Assembly: GCA_020719725.1 (NCBI GenBank)
Contig: DYPU01000009.1
Span: forward strand, 1 to 50,416
Length of the DNA stretch: 50,416 nt
Direction: 5' to 3'
Origin: Anaerolinea sp.
Lineage (GTDB): Bacteria > Chloroflexota > Anaerolineae > Anaerolineales > Villigracilaceae
Made by a program: the position numbers and the translations under genes. Positions 40,777 to 50,131 of this stretch are shown piece by piece (position 1 is the stretch's first letter; each line of letters starts with the position of its first letter). Below the pieces are notes generated by a model that had not been told where the DNA came from, made no database searches, and saw nothing but the letters and a program-made list of their open reading frames with translations.

Positions 40777-43161
40777 TTATGGCAAGGGGTCAAGTGAGAC
40801 CAGGGTATCTGCCGGATGGTTGATTTGAATGGATTGTCCATTGGCAAAAATTACTTCGGAGTGAGTGAGCAGGCGTGAAATGGTCAAGCCTCTGTATTTT
40901 ACCGTAACCGGCCAGGGAAAAGGGTTTTCTCCGTGTAGCCGCACTTCTTTTGCGGATAAAATTTCCACGCCTAGTACTTGTAAGAACAATCCAACCGGGG
41001 CCAGACCGTGTAAAGAGCCTTGTTCGCCCTGGCCTGCGCCGGTTTCGGCGTGGTAGGTGCGATAAAAGGCGTGGGAGCGTTTTAAGTTTGGAATGATGGC
41101 CGACATGAGATGGGCCAGCAGGCGGGCGGCTTCTTTGCGATAGCCGTACTGGAGCAAGCCCTCGGCGATGAGTTGGTTCCAGGGCAGGTGAACACTCAGA
41201 CAAACCGGGTCGGCATCTTGGACGAAGACGCGCGGCAGGGCGGGAATGCCGTAGGGGGGGTCAAATCGTTCGGCGTCGAGAATGGTGCGATAAATCAGGT
41301 CGTGTGCTGCGCGTTCATCTGGGATGCCGGCCCAGAGTGGCAAGAGCAGGGTGTGGTCGGCCACGGTCAGGTCGACTGTTTGGATGGTGATGCGGTCGCG
41401 GCGGCTGAGGCCGTTGAACTCAAAATGTCCAACACTATCGTACACTTTTTTGCTGGTTGCCACTGCTCCAGCAGCGCTGAAGTGGAAATCATGGCGGTCG
41501 AAGCTTTCACTTTGTTCCTGGCCCTGAAATGTGCCCGTAATGCTGACGCGTGGGCGTTTGAGGGCTTCTCCCTGACCATGAATGCGCAGGATGAGGCGCG
41601 TGGGTTGTTTGAATTCTTTTTGCAAATCTAACTCAGGCGCAGCCTGGCGTTCGCTTAATATTTTTCCGGGCAGGCTAAGGTGGGTGTCGCGGTCGGCGTA
41701 ATGGTAAAAAACATTTTCGGCATCCCAGCAAGCTTCGATGCCCTTTTGTAAAATTGCGCTTTGTTTGCGAAGCAGAACCTGGTCAGAGGTGCGCCCAACC
41801 AATTCGGCCATTTTTATAAGTAGGCTGGCTTCCCGGTATAAGGCGGCAGAGAGGGCTGGGCTTTGGACGGTGGTGATCTCGATGCCTTGCGCCCAGGCGT
41901 GCCAGCCGTCAAAAAGCGGGTTGTCTTCAAACCCGGTTTGTGATACGTGTTGCCATTCGGGCAGGCCGTTGTGGTCATGATCCCGCTGGGGTGAGAACCA
42001 GGCCCAAAAGAATTGATGCAGGCCAGGGTAAATTTGTTGCAGGAAGTTTCGGTCGGGGTTGCGTTGGTAGCAGTTCCAGGCCAGGCTGACAAGGTAGGGC
42101 GCGGCCAAAAAACGGGCGCGTTGTTTTGCCAGGCCGGGTTTGGCGTCGATTGTGCCGTCCTGGTCTTGCACGGCCAGGAAGTTTTTTATCAGGCCGCAGG
42201 TTAGTTCTGGTGCGCCAGGAATGAGGCTGCTTAGATAATAGCTTTCAAAAGGAGATTGTCCGTTCCAGAAATGTTGATGGTCGCTCCCGTCGCCCTGACG
42301 CGAATAGCCCAGGTCTGGTTGGCGTACAAGGACAAAAGATGAGTTGGGTAAGTGTTCGGATTGGCCCAGAAACAGGCTGAAAGCAGTTTTTTGGCTGAAG
42401 GCGAATGTTGCATCCCAATCCTGGTCGCCGGTGTGGATGTCGATGGTTTGACTTTGGGTCAGCAGCTCGATACGGGCGCGTTCGGCGTCGAAAGGTCGGG
42501 CCACGGTGCGGCGTGCCAAGTCAAAGGAGGCTTGCGGGTCGCTGAGGCTGGCTAAGGCCCAGCTGATTTGACGGGTGTTGCCGGGGGGCAGTTCGAGCGG
42601 CACGAGAAGCGCGGGGTACGGGCCAGGCCCAGGTTGGGGGCCGCCGGTTAGATAGAGGACGGGCGTCAGGTTTTCGGCGCGTCCTTCTAGCACGCTGACC
42701 GATTGACGCTGCGCCGGGGACATGGGCTGGCCTGCGATGGGGAGCAATTGTCCTACCAGTTCAAGGCCGATTTCGAGCGGGGTAACGGCCCGGTTCGAGA
42801 GGCTGATCCGCCCGGCGACCACGTTCGAGCCGGCTGCCCAATATTCGAGGCAGATCGCTGCTCCGGGGACGGGTGAAAAGTCCACCTCTAAAAAATTAGG
42901 AGCGAAATAGCGCACGATTGGCGGGCTGGCAAAGTCTGCTGGATCGTTTATGATTTTTCCGCTTATGATGAAGCGGGGGAAGATGCGCATTAGGCGCGCG
43001 CGCAGGCCGTAGGTGGTTCGCAGGCCGAGCGCGCAGGGCTCGCCGCCGCTTAGGTCGAGCTGCCAAATATGGTCATTGCTGTAATCGGGGTCACACAGGC
43101 GCGCATCGGCGGCAAGGGTGAGTTGCAGCGGGTCGCCTGAGGTTAAGTTCCATTCACGCAT
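40777..43161 (-). CDS. Six-hairpin ((alpha/alpha)6) glycosidase-like protein, MGH1/GH63-related
   Basis: A 794-residue cytoplasmic-looking protein without signal peptide. Residues 1-220 are beta-rich and resemble the N-terminal sandwich domain of such enzymes. From about residue 280 the sequence turns into helical-barrel repeats: GDGSDHQHFWNGQSPFESYY, RDHDHNGLPEWQHVSQTGF, PLFDGWHAWAQGIEITTVQS and PALSAALYREASLLIKMAEL. The pattern D-H-N-G-L-P-E-W is typical of MGH1-type glucosidases acting on trehalose-, glucosylglycerate- or mannosylglycerate-like substrates. Residues about 510-600 form an inserted beta domain (LILRIHGQGEALKRPRVSIT). Substrate unknown. It is the first gene of the operon with the two c-di-AMP-receptor-like proteins. 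Confidence 0.8.
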   Translation of the reverse strand: MREWNLTSGDPLQLTLAADARLCDPDYSNDHIWQLDLSGGEPCALGLRTTYGLRARLMRIFPRFIISGKIINDPADFASPPIVRYFAPNFLEVDFSPVPGAAICLEYWAAGSNVVAGRISLSNRAVTPLEIGLELVGQLLPIAGQPMSPAQRQSVSVLEGRAENLTPVLYLTGGPQPGPGPYPALLVPLELPPGNTRQISWALASLSDPQASFDLARRTVARPFDAERARIELLTQSQTIDIHTGDQDWDATFAFSQKTAFSLFLGQSEHLPNSSFVLVRQPDLGYSRQGDGSDHQHFWNGQSPFESYYLSSLIPGAPELTCGLIKNFLAVQDQDGTIDAKPGLAKQRARFLAAPYLVSLAWNCYQRNPDRNFLQQIYPGLHQFFWAWFSPQRDHDHNGLPEWQHVSQTGFEDNPLFDGWHAWAQGIEITTVQSPALSAALYREASLLIKMAELVGRTSDQVLLRKQSAILQKGIEACWDAENVFYHYADRDTHLSLPGKILSERQAAPELDLQKEFKQPTRLILRIHGQGEALKRPRVSITGTFQGQEQSESFDRHDFHFSAAGAVATSKKVYDSVGHFEFNGLSRRDRITIQTVDLTVADHTLLLPLWAGIPDERAAHDLIYRTILDAERFDPPYGIPALPRVFVQDADPVCLSVHLPWNQLIAEGLLQYGYRKEAARLLAHLMSAIIPNLKRSHAFYRTYHAETGAGQGEQGSLHGLAPVGLFLQVLGVEILSAKEVRLHGENPFPWPVTVKYRGLTISRLLTHSEVIFANGQSIQINHPADTLVSLDPLP

Positions 43162-43254
43162 AGGGACCTTATTGTAAGGTGTGTTTGGTTGAAGGTCAAA
43201 TCAAAACATTTGTGCTACAATTAACGGTTGCGTTTCTTGTTCTTTGTTTAAGTG

Positions 43255-43271
43255 TATACCCGTTGGGTATA
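43255..43271. promoter_or_regulatory. Palindrome in the uvrA leader
   Basis: TATACCC (43255-43261), GTT, GGGTATA (43265-43271): a perfect 7-bp dyad 10 nt before the uvrA start, downstream of a -10 box TACAAT (43216-43221). It is a candidate operator for a damage or stress repressor, or a small leader hairpin. I cannot match it to a known LexA motif. Confidence 0.5.
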
Positions 43272-43281
43272 GCGAGGTGCT

Positions 43282-46182
43282 ATGTCTGCAAATGTCATTC
43301 GTGTGGTTGGCGCGCGCCAACATAACCTGAAAAATATTACGGTTGAAATTCCGCGTGAGAAGTTGGTGGTGATTACCGGGCTTTCTGGCTCTGGAAAGTC
43401 ATCACTGGCGTTTGATACTATTTTTGCTGAAGGTCAGCGTCGTTATGTCGAGTCGCTTTCTGCTTATGCGCGCCAGTTTATCGGCCAGATGGACAAGCCC
43501 GATGTGGATTATATCGACGGGCTTTCTCCGGCGGTTTCGATTGATCAGAAATCGACCAGCCATAATCCGCGCTCGACGGTGGGAACTGTAACTGAAATTT
43601 ACGATTATTTGCGTCTGTTGTATGCGCGGGTGGGTATTCCACATTGTCCGGTTTGTGGGCGGGAGGTGGTGAAACAATCGGCGCAGGAGATTGTTGAGGC
43701 AATTGAAAAGCTGCCAGAAGGGGAGCGGGTTTTGATTCTCGCACCGGTGGTGCGGGGGCGCAAAGGAACTTACCAGGCCGTTTTTGAGGAAATCCGCAAG
43801 GCTGGTTTTGTGCGGGCCAGGGTGGATGGAAAAATTGTCAGCCTGGATGAAGAGATAGAGTTGGATCGCTATAAACAGCATAATATTGACGCGGTGGTGG
43901 ATCGGTTGGTGATTAATCATCTTGAAGAGGAAGAAGAGCGCAAAGCTGCCCGTACCCGTCTGACAGATTCTATTGAAACCGCGCTCAAGTTCGGCGAGGG
44001 CTATGTAACGGTAACGCTGGCCGATTCCGAAGCCTCCAACCCTGATCTGCATTTTTCTGAGCATCTTTCTTGCCCCGAACATGGCATTTCGCTGGGCGAG
44101 ATTGAGCCACGCTCATTTTCATTCAATACTCCCCAGGGAGCCTGCCCGGAATGCCAGGGGCTTGGCTCAAAGCTGGAAATTGACCCGGAGCGGGTGATTG
44201 ACTCTGAAAAGGCGCTTTCAGACGGGGCGTTGATTGCCATGGAATGGAACAACGTCCGCGATGATGCCACGCCCGGCTATTACTGGCAAATGCTCGAAGC
44301 CATGTCTCATCATTTTCATATAGACATGAACAAACCGTTTAAGGAACTTTCTGCCGCGCATCAAGAAATCATCTTGCGCGGCACCAAGGGCGAGCGCGTG
44401 CGCGTCCACTATCGCAACCGCGAAGGCCGCACCGCCAATTTTGATGCCGCTTTTGAGGGTGTGCTGGGCAACCTGGAGCGGCGCTGGCGCGAAACCAACT
44501 CGGATTACATTCGCAACAAAATCAGCGAATATATGAGCGACCGGCCCTGCCCAACCTGCCAGGGTAAACGGTTGCGGCCCGAAGCGCTGGCCGTCACGGT
44601 GGATGAGACGGATATTGTCACCGCCAGCGAGTGGCCAATTAACCGCGCCCTGGCCTGGTCGCAGCGTTTGGCGGGGGCCGAAACACCGCTTACCCCGCGC
44701 CAGCAGGCCATTTCTGAGCGGATTCTTAAGGAAATTACCTCCCGACTCGGATTCCTGGTCAATGTGGGGTTGGATTACCTGACCCTGCATCGTTCCGCCG
44801 CCACCTTGAGCGGCGGCGAAGCCCAACGCATTCGCTTGGCGACCCAGGTTGGCTCACGCTTGGTGGGCGTGCTGTATGTGTTGGATGAGCCGTCAATTGG
44901 TCTGCACCCGCGTGATAATGATCGTCTGCTCGAAACCTTGCGTGGATTGCGCGATTTGGGGAATACCGTGCTGGTGGTGGAACACGATGACGAAACCATC
45001 CGCACTGCAGATTGGATCATCGATCTGGGGCCTGCCGCCGGAGAACATGGTGGCCAGGTGGTGGCTGAAGGCACTCCGGCCCAGATTTTGGCAAATCCAA
45101 ACTCCTTGACAGGCGCTTACCTGGCGGGCCGCAAACAGGTTGCAATGCCCGAGAAGCGTCGCGCCGGAAACGGTAAAAGCCTGATTATTGTCAATGCAAC
45201 GGCCAATAACCTGAAAGGCGTTACCGCTAATATTCCGCTGGGAAAATTGGTTTGCATCACCGGTGTTTCCGGCTCTGGTAAATCGACTTTAATGACGGAT
45301 GTCTTACATGATGCGCTGGCGGCCAAGCTGATGGGCGCTCATACCCACCCCGGCGCGTATGAGCGGATTGAGGGCATTGAACACCTCGATAAAATCATTA
45401 ATATCGACCAATCGCCGATTGGGCGCACGCCGCGTTCCAATCCAGGAACCTATACCGGCCTGTGGGATGAGATACGCAAGCTGTATGCCGAACTGCCCGA
45501 AAGCAAAATTAGAGGCTATAAGCCAGGCCGTTTTTCATTCAATGTACATGGCGGGCGCTGTGAAGCCTGTCAGGGCCAGGGCGAATTGCGAATTGAGATG
45601 CAGTTTTTGCCGGATATTTATGTGCCGTGCGATGTTTGTCATGGCAAACGCTTTAACCACGAAACGTTGCAGGTGGCGTTTAAGGGATATAACATTGCGG
45701 ATGTGCTGGCGATGACGGTTGAACATGCACTGGAGACGTTTTCGGCATTCCCACAGATGGTTAACAAGCTGAAACTGCTGCAAGAAGTGGGGCTGGGTTA
45801 TGTGCGCGTTGGTCAGAGCGGCAACACGCTTTCGGGTGGGGAGGCCCAGCGTGTGAAACTTTCTAAAGAACTTTCGCGCCGCGCCACAGGCCGCACGCTT
45901 TATGTGTTGGATGAGCCATCGGTGGGGTTGCACGCCGCCGATGTGCATAAATTGATTGAAGTTATTCAGCGGTTGGTGGATACGGGCAATTCGGTCTTGA
46001 TCATTGAGCACAACCTGGATATTGTCAAAATTGCTGATTGGCTGATTGATCTTGGGCCTGAAGGTGGCGATGCGGGCGGGCGCATTATCGCCGAAGGTAC
46101 GCCGGAAGAGGTGATGCGGGTGGCAGGCAGTTATACCGGCCAGTTTTTAAAGGCGCATTTAAAAAATGCCGGGCAGGCTTAA
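43282..46182 (+). CDS. uvrA: Excinuclease ABC subunit A
   Basis: A 966-residue DNA damage-recognition ATPase of nucleotide excision repair, normal for UvrA. The first ABC module starts [17 protein letters not shown] with Walker [15 protein letters not shown], and its signature is [16 protein letters not shown]. The second has Walker [10 protein letters not shown] and signature [20 protein letters not shown], each followed by VLDEPS. Zinc modules are visible as [27 protein letters not shown] and [20 protein letters not shown] with PCDVCHGKR. It loads UvrB at lesions. GAGG precedes ATG 43282. The gene is monocistronic here and converges on the Ser/Thr kinase gene. Confidence 0.97.
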   Translation: MSANVIRVVGARQHNLKNITVEIPREKLVVITGLSGSGKSSLAFDTIFAEGQRRYVESLSAYARQFIGQMDKPDVDYIDGLSPAVSIDQKSTSHNPRSTVGTVTEIYDYLRLLYARVGIPHCPVCGREVVKQSAQEIVEAIEKLPEGERVLILAPVVRGRKGTYQAVFEEIRKAGFVRARVDGKIVSLDEEIELDRYKQHNIDAVVDRLVINHLEEEEERKAARTRLTDSIETALKFGEGYVTVTLADSEASNPDLHFSEHLSCPEHGISLGEIEPRSFSFNTPQGACPECQGLGSKLEIDPERVIDSEKALSDGALIAMEWNNVRDDATPGYYWQMLEAMSHHFHIDMNKPFKELSAAHQEIILRGTKGERVRVHYRNREGRTANFDAAFEGVLGNLERRWRETNSDYIRNKISEYMSDRPCPTCQGKRLRPEALAVTVDETDIVTASEWPINRALAWSQRLAGAETPLTPRQQAISERILKEITSRLGFLVNVGLDYLTLHRSAATLSGGEAQRIRLATQVGSRLVGVLYVLDEPSIGLHPRDNDRLLETLRGLRDLGNTVLVVEHDDETIRTADWIIDLGPAAGEHGGQVVAEGTPAQILANPNSLTGAYLAGRKQVAMPEKRRAGNGKSLIIVNATANNLKGVTANIPLGKLVCITGVSGSGKSTLMTDVLHDALAAKLMGAHTHPGAYERIEGIEHLDKIINIDQSPIGRTPRSNPGTYTGLWDEIRKLYAELPESKIRGYKPGRFSFNVHGGRCEACQGQGELRIEMQFLPDIYVPCDVCHGKRFNHETLQVAFKGYNIADVLAMTVEHALETFSAFPQMVNKLKLLQEVGLGYVRVGQSGNTLSGGEAQRVKLSKELSRRATGRTLYVLDEPSVGLHAADVHKLIEVIQRLVDTGNSVLIIEHNLDIVKIADWLIDLGPEGGDAGGRIIAEGTPEEVMRVAGSYTGQFLKAHLKNAGQA

Positions 46183-46229
46183 TAAAAAAGGCTCTACCGC
46201 TTTTAATGTGTTTGGCGTGGGGCGACTAG

Positions 46230-48182
46230 TCAGGCGCTTTCAATGTCTCGAACAAATTCTCCAACGCTGTTGTAGCGGTCTTTCGGGTTTTTTGCCATGG
46301 CGCGTTGAATGGCGTAGGCCACATGGCGCGGCACTTCGGGGACAATTTCACGAACATCCGGCGGGGGTGTAGTTAGATGGGCCAGCAGCAGCGCTCCGGT
46401 GTTGGGTCGCTCGAAGGGTAGTTTGCCTGTCAAAATTTGATAAGTCATCACCCCCAGAGCGTATAAATCGGCTCGAAAATCAACCTCGCCCGAAGATTGA
46501 ATTTGCTCTGGGGCGATATAGTCAAACGTGCCGAGAACGCCGGTCGCCGTGATTTTTGTATGGGCATCTGCAATTTTTGCAATTCCAAAATCAGTTAGCA
46601 CAGCGCGCGGCGGCAGGTTGGTCGAATCGAGCATGATGTTGGATGGCTTAATGTCGCGGTGAACCAACCCGGTTTGGTGGGCATAATCCAGGGCGGAGGC
46701 CACATCGCGCAAAATCAAAAGCGTATCGGCCAGTCCAATTCGCTTTTCTTCTTTTAGTAGATTGCGCAGGTCGGGGCCGGTCAGGTATTCCATCACAATG
46801 AAGTAGGTGCCGTTTTCTTCGCCATAGTTTAGGATGCGGACAATGTTGGGATGTTCCAGCCCTGCAACTGTTTCAGCTTCGCGCATGAATCGTTTTCGGA
46901 AGAGTGCATCTTCTGAAACGGAGGCGGGCAGCACTTTGATTGCCACTGTTTTGCCATTGGTTGGGCTTTCGGCGCGGTAAACATCGGCCATGCCGCCGCG
47001 CCCGATGAGCTTTAGCCCACGATAGGATGAAAGGGTGGTGTTGGTGAGTGGGTCGTCGTTTTTATGAAGGTCCATCGGTGTTTTTTGATAATCAATTTTG
47101 ATGCGATAAAAGAATTGGTCTACAAACCGTTGCAAGCGCCGTCGAGCCGGTTGGAAGATAGCTCCGGCCACTACTGCCGCAGCTGTCATCGCTAGCATGG
47201 ATTGTTCGCCCTGGTTAATGGTTTTGGTAATAAAGGAAATCGCGGCGAGTGCCAGACCAAAGGTCAGCCCCAGCCCAGCGGTCAGACCGCCATAGACCAG
47301 GGAACGATTGATGAGCAGGTCTATATCAAATAGCTTGGAGCGCGCAATCGAGATTGTGATCGAGAACGGCAGCACCAGAAACAGGAAGATCCCCATGATT
47401 TTGGCAATATATTCATAAAACGAAAAATTAAGATAGACCCCGCCGGTGGTGTTCCCAAAAAACAGTTGAATGACATTGAATATTACAAACCATAGCAGCG
47501 GGCCAATTAACCCAGCGATTACCCAGCGCATTTGTTGTTTTTGTAAAATATTACTTTGACGGGCATAGCGGTATGCAAAAACGACTGCGCCAAACACATA
47601 CCAGAAGAGCATGATGCCATTGTAGAGGCTTGGGCCGAGATTTTCCCAGTAAAAAGGGGCGGAAGGGAAGAGATACAAACTCAATATGCTAAGCCCAAAA
47701 AATGACAGAAGCCATCTTAGCCAGCGCGGGGTGAATTTCCCGTCTGGGAAGAGCATACAAAAGGTCACAATTCCAATGTCGCCCAGCGCAATTAAAATTC
47801 CAGTTGCTACTTCATACCCGGGTTGTGATGAGGCTACATTGACGACAGTGGATATCCGCCCGGCAAACAAGATCAAGAAACCGGAGGTAAAGATCACAAA
47901 CCAGTCATCCGAACGCCGGGTAAACAGGTAAACTGCCGTCAGCACAAAACCAACCGTAATGAGCAAATCAATGCCAATATCCAGGGAAGCAAACAAGACT
48001 TCCGTCAGGTTTAGTACCGCCGTCTCCGGATTACTGGAGCGAAGCCAAAAAACCAGTGGAACACTTATCACAAAGATGGTCAACGTGTATAAGACGGCAA
48101 TGAGCCAGGCCGCTATGAGCGCCAGACGCAGTTTTGGCTTGGATTTGAGAGATGTTTCACTAGTGATGGGGTTGGTTGCCAT
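46230..48182 (-). CDS. Membrane-anchored Ser/Thr protein kinase with an N-terminal multi-helix sensor module
   Basis: A 650-residue protein. Residues about 18-340 form eight or so helices, ending with RSKLFDIDLLINRSLVYGGL and PARRRLQRFVDQFFYR. This module is also found in Chloroflexi histidine kinases and in the large kinase at 24094-28083. A PknB-like kinase domain follows (about 385-650): IGRGGMADVYRA (glycine loop), VAIKVL (lysine), VHRDIKPSNIML (catalytic Asp), TDFGIAKIAD, then GTFDYIAPEQIQ. All catalytic residues are present, so it should be active. No PASTA or other extracellular domain is seen. ATG 48182 is chosen; the longer frame to 48278 would start upstream of a TATAAT box at 48258-48253. 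Confidence 0.9.
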   Translation of the reverse strand: MATNPITSETSLKSKPKLRLALIAAWLIAVLYTLTIFVISVPLVFWLRSSNPETAVLNLTEVLFASLDIGIDLLITVGFVLTAVYLFTRRSDDWFVIFTSGFLILFAGRISTVVNVASSQPGYEVATGILIALGDIGIVTFCMLFPDGKFTPRWLRWLLSFFGLSILSLYLFPSAPFYWENLGPSLYNGIMLFWYVFGAVVFAYRYARQSNILQKQQMRWVIAGLIGPLLWFVIFNVIQLFFGNTTGGVYLNFSFYEYIAKIMGIFLFLVLPFSITISIARSKLFDIDLLINRSLVYGGLTAGLGLTFGLALAAISFITKTINQGEQSMLAMTAAAVVAGAIFQPARRRLQRFVDQFFYRIKIDYQKTPMDLHKNDDPLTNTTLSSYRGLKLIGRGGMADVYRAESPTNGKTVAIKVLPASVSEDALFRKRFMREAETVAGLEHPNIVRILNYGEENGTYFIVMEYLTGPDLRNLLKEEKRIGLADTLLILRDVASALDYAHQTGLVHRDIKPSNIMLDSTNLPPRAVLTDFGIAKIADAHTKITATGVLGTFDYIAPEQIQSSGEVDFRADLYALGVMTYQILTGKLPFERPNTGALLLAHLTTPPPDVREIVPEVPRHVAYAIQRAMAKNPKDRYNSVGEFVRDIESA

Positions 48183-48252
48183 AAGTGGGGTGTCCGTTGT
48201 GCAAAAATGCGCAATGGGTCTACGCGGCTGTGAGCGAAAAGTTCCAGACAAG

Positions 48253-48258
48253 ATTATA
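48253..48258 (-). promoter_or_regulatory. -10 box upstream of the Ser/Thr kinase gene
   Basis: TATAAT (48258-48253) on the minus strand, giving a start near 48246 and a leader of about 65 nt. The -35 is not clear. Confidence 0.45.
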
Positions 48259-48345
48259 AGCCCAATCTCCCGCCCCATTCTGCCTGGAAGATCGATTGTT
48301 GGCGCAGCCCCAATTCTAAATTCTTCGTGAGATTTTGTCTAATTT

Positions 48346-48376
48346 TTGTCTTATTCCCCAGTCTGCCCATTATAAT
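48346..48376 (+). promoter_or_regulatory. cydD promoter, leaderless type
   Basis: TTGTCT (48346-48351), 19-nt spacer, TATAAT (48371-48376), then 6 nt to ATG 48383. No Shine-Dalgarno sequence is present. Confidence 0.55.
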
Positions 48377-48382
48377 CTGGAC

Positions 48383-50113
48383 ATGCACCGTCGCCTTCTT
48401 TCCCTTGCCCGCTCCAGCGGATTTATGCTCACACTCACCGTCCTGCTTGGCTGGGGTGGTGGCGTTCTCACAATCCTGCAAGCCTGGTTTCTGGCGCGCA
48501 TCGTCAACGATGTCTTCATCGCTGGGCAACTCCGCGCAGCTATACTTCCTTTGCTTGGCATTTTGCTGGGGCTGCTATTGCTCAAATCCGCCTTCATTTG
48601 GGGCGCGGATGTGAGCGCCAATGCTGTCGCCCAGGCCGTCAAAGCAGATTTGCGCTCACGCTTGCTGACGCATCTTTCTGCTCTTGGCCCAGTTTTCACC
48701 CAAGGCGAGCGCACTGGTGAACTTTCTACCGCCGCTGTGGAGGGGATCGAACAACTGGACGCCTATTTTAGCCAGTATCTGCCCGCCATCGTGCTGGCTG
48801 CTTCCATTCCCATCACCATTCTCTTGCTCATTTTCCCTATCGACCCGCTGACCGGTGTGGTTTTTATTCTGACCGCGCCGCTCATTCCGCTTTTTATGAT
48901 TTTGATCGGCAAAGCGGGCGAAGCGCTTACCAAACGTCAGTACAACAGCCTCAGCCGCCTCTCGGCGCACTTCTTCGATGTGCTGCAAGGTCTCACCACC
49001 CTGAAAATCCTCGGTCAGGCCAAAAGCCAGTCCCAGGTCATCGGCGAGTTCTCGTCCCGTTACCGTGACGTGACCATGCAGGTCTTGCGCATCACCTTCC
49101 TTTCGGCACTGGCCCTCGAATTTTTGGCGACACTTTCCACTGCCATTGTCGCTGTCGAAATTGGGTTTCGCCTGCTCTACCAAAACCTGGAATTTTTACC
49201 CGCCTTCTTCATCCTCGTCCTGGCTCCAGACTACTACCAACCTTTGCGTAACCTCGGCCTGCGTTTTCACGCTGGCATGAGTGGTGTGACAGCGGCCACC
49301 CGGATTTATGAGATTTTGGACACCCCATGCCCAGCCCCAACAACCCAAGCCCCGCCCCACGGCTTTTCAGAACACAGTATCTCAGCGGTGTCGTCCATCC
49401 GTTTTGAGAAGGTTTCTTTTACTTACGCCTCCCGCGAACTCCCCGCCCTGAATCAGATTTCCTTCAGCCTGCCCATCGGCAAGATGACCGCTTTGGTTGG
49501 AGCCTCCGGGGCCGGTAAAAGCACCCTCGCCAGCCTGATTTTGCGCTTCATCTCACCCCATGATGGGCAAATCTTGGTAGGTGAAACGCCGCTCGAACAC
49601 ATCCCAGCCAACTTGTGGCGGCAGCAAGTGGCCTGGGTGCCGCAAAACCCCTATCTGTTTCAAGATAGCCTGGCCGCCAACTTGCGCCTGGCCCGCCCCG
49701 ATGCTTCCACCATAGAGTTATTGAAAGCCTGCCGGCGCGCCGGGCTGGAAGAGTTTATCGCCAGCCTGCCCGACGGCCTGCAAACGCCCATCGGCGAACG
49801 CGGCGCGCGCCTCAGCGGGGGCCAGGCCCAGCGCCTGGCCCTGGCCCGCGCCTTTCTGAGAGACGCGCCCTTGCTCTTGCTTGACGAACCCACCTCCAGC
49901 CTCGACCCGGCCCTCGAAGCCAGCCTCGAAGCCGCGGTGCGGGAACTAATGCAGGGCCGTACCACTCTCGTCATCGCCCACCGCCTGTCCACCGTTTACC
50001 AGGCCGATCAGATTGTTGTGCTCGCCGCAGGCCGGGTGATGGAAAGTGGCACGCACAGCGAACTGATTTCTCATAACGCAACCTATGCCAGGTTGATAGA
50101 AAGCGGAACATAG
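48383..50113 (+). CDS. cydD: Thiol reductant ABC exporter subunit CydD
   Basis: A 576-residue fused permease-ATPase. CydDC exports or moves thiols (glutathione or cysteine in E. coli) and heme across the membrane and is needed for cytochrome bd assembly. Six helices span about residues 10-300, with the CydD-like motif PLIPLFMILIGKAGEALTKR and ILVLAPDYYQPLRNLGLRFH. The ATPase has Walker A GASGAGKST, Q-loop WVPQNPYLF, signature LSGGQAQRLALARA and Walker B LLLLDEPTSSLD. A TTG at 48335 would give a longer form, but ATG 48383 lies 6 nt after a TATAAT box and fits the family start. cydC follows 18 nt later. No cydAB is in the window. Confidence 0.92.
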   Translation: MHRRLLSLARSSGFMLTLTVLLGWGGGVLTILQAWFLARIVNDVFIAGQLRAAILPLLGILLGLLLLKSAFIWGADVSANAVAQAVKADLRSRLLTHLSALGPVFTQGERTGELSTAAVEGIEQLDAYFSQYLPAIVLAASIPITILLLIFPIDPLTGVVFILTAPLIPLFMILIGKAGEALTKRQYNSLSRLSAHFFDVLQGLTTLKILGQAKSQSQVIGEFSSRYRDVTMQVLRITFLSALALEFLATLSTAIVAVEIGFRLLYQNLEFLPAFFILVLAPDYYQPLRNLGLRFHAGMSGVTAATRIYEILDTPCPAPTTQAPPHGFSEHSISAVSSIRFEKVSFTYASRELPALNQISFSLPIGKMTALVGASGAGKSTLASLILRFISPHDGQILVGETPLEHIPANLWRQQVAWVPQNPYLFQDSLAANLRLARPDASTIELLKACRRAGLEEFIASLPDGLQTPIGERGARLSGGQAQRLALARAFLRDAPLLLLDEPTSSLDPALEASLEAAVRELMQGRTTLVIAHRLSTVYQADQIVVLAAGRVMESGTHSELISHNATYARLIESGT

Positions 50114-50131
50114 AAGCCCTGCCAGACCCCT

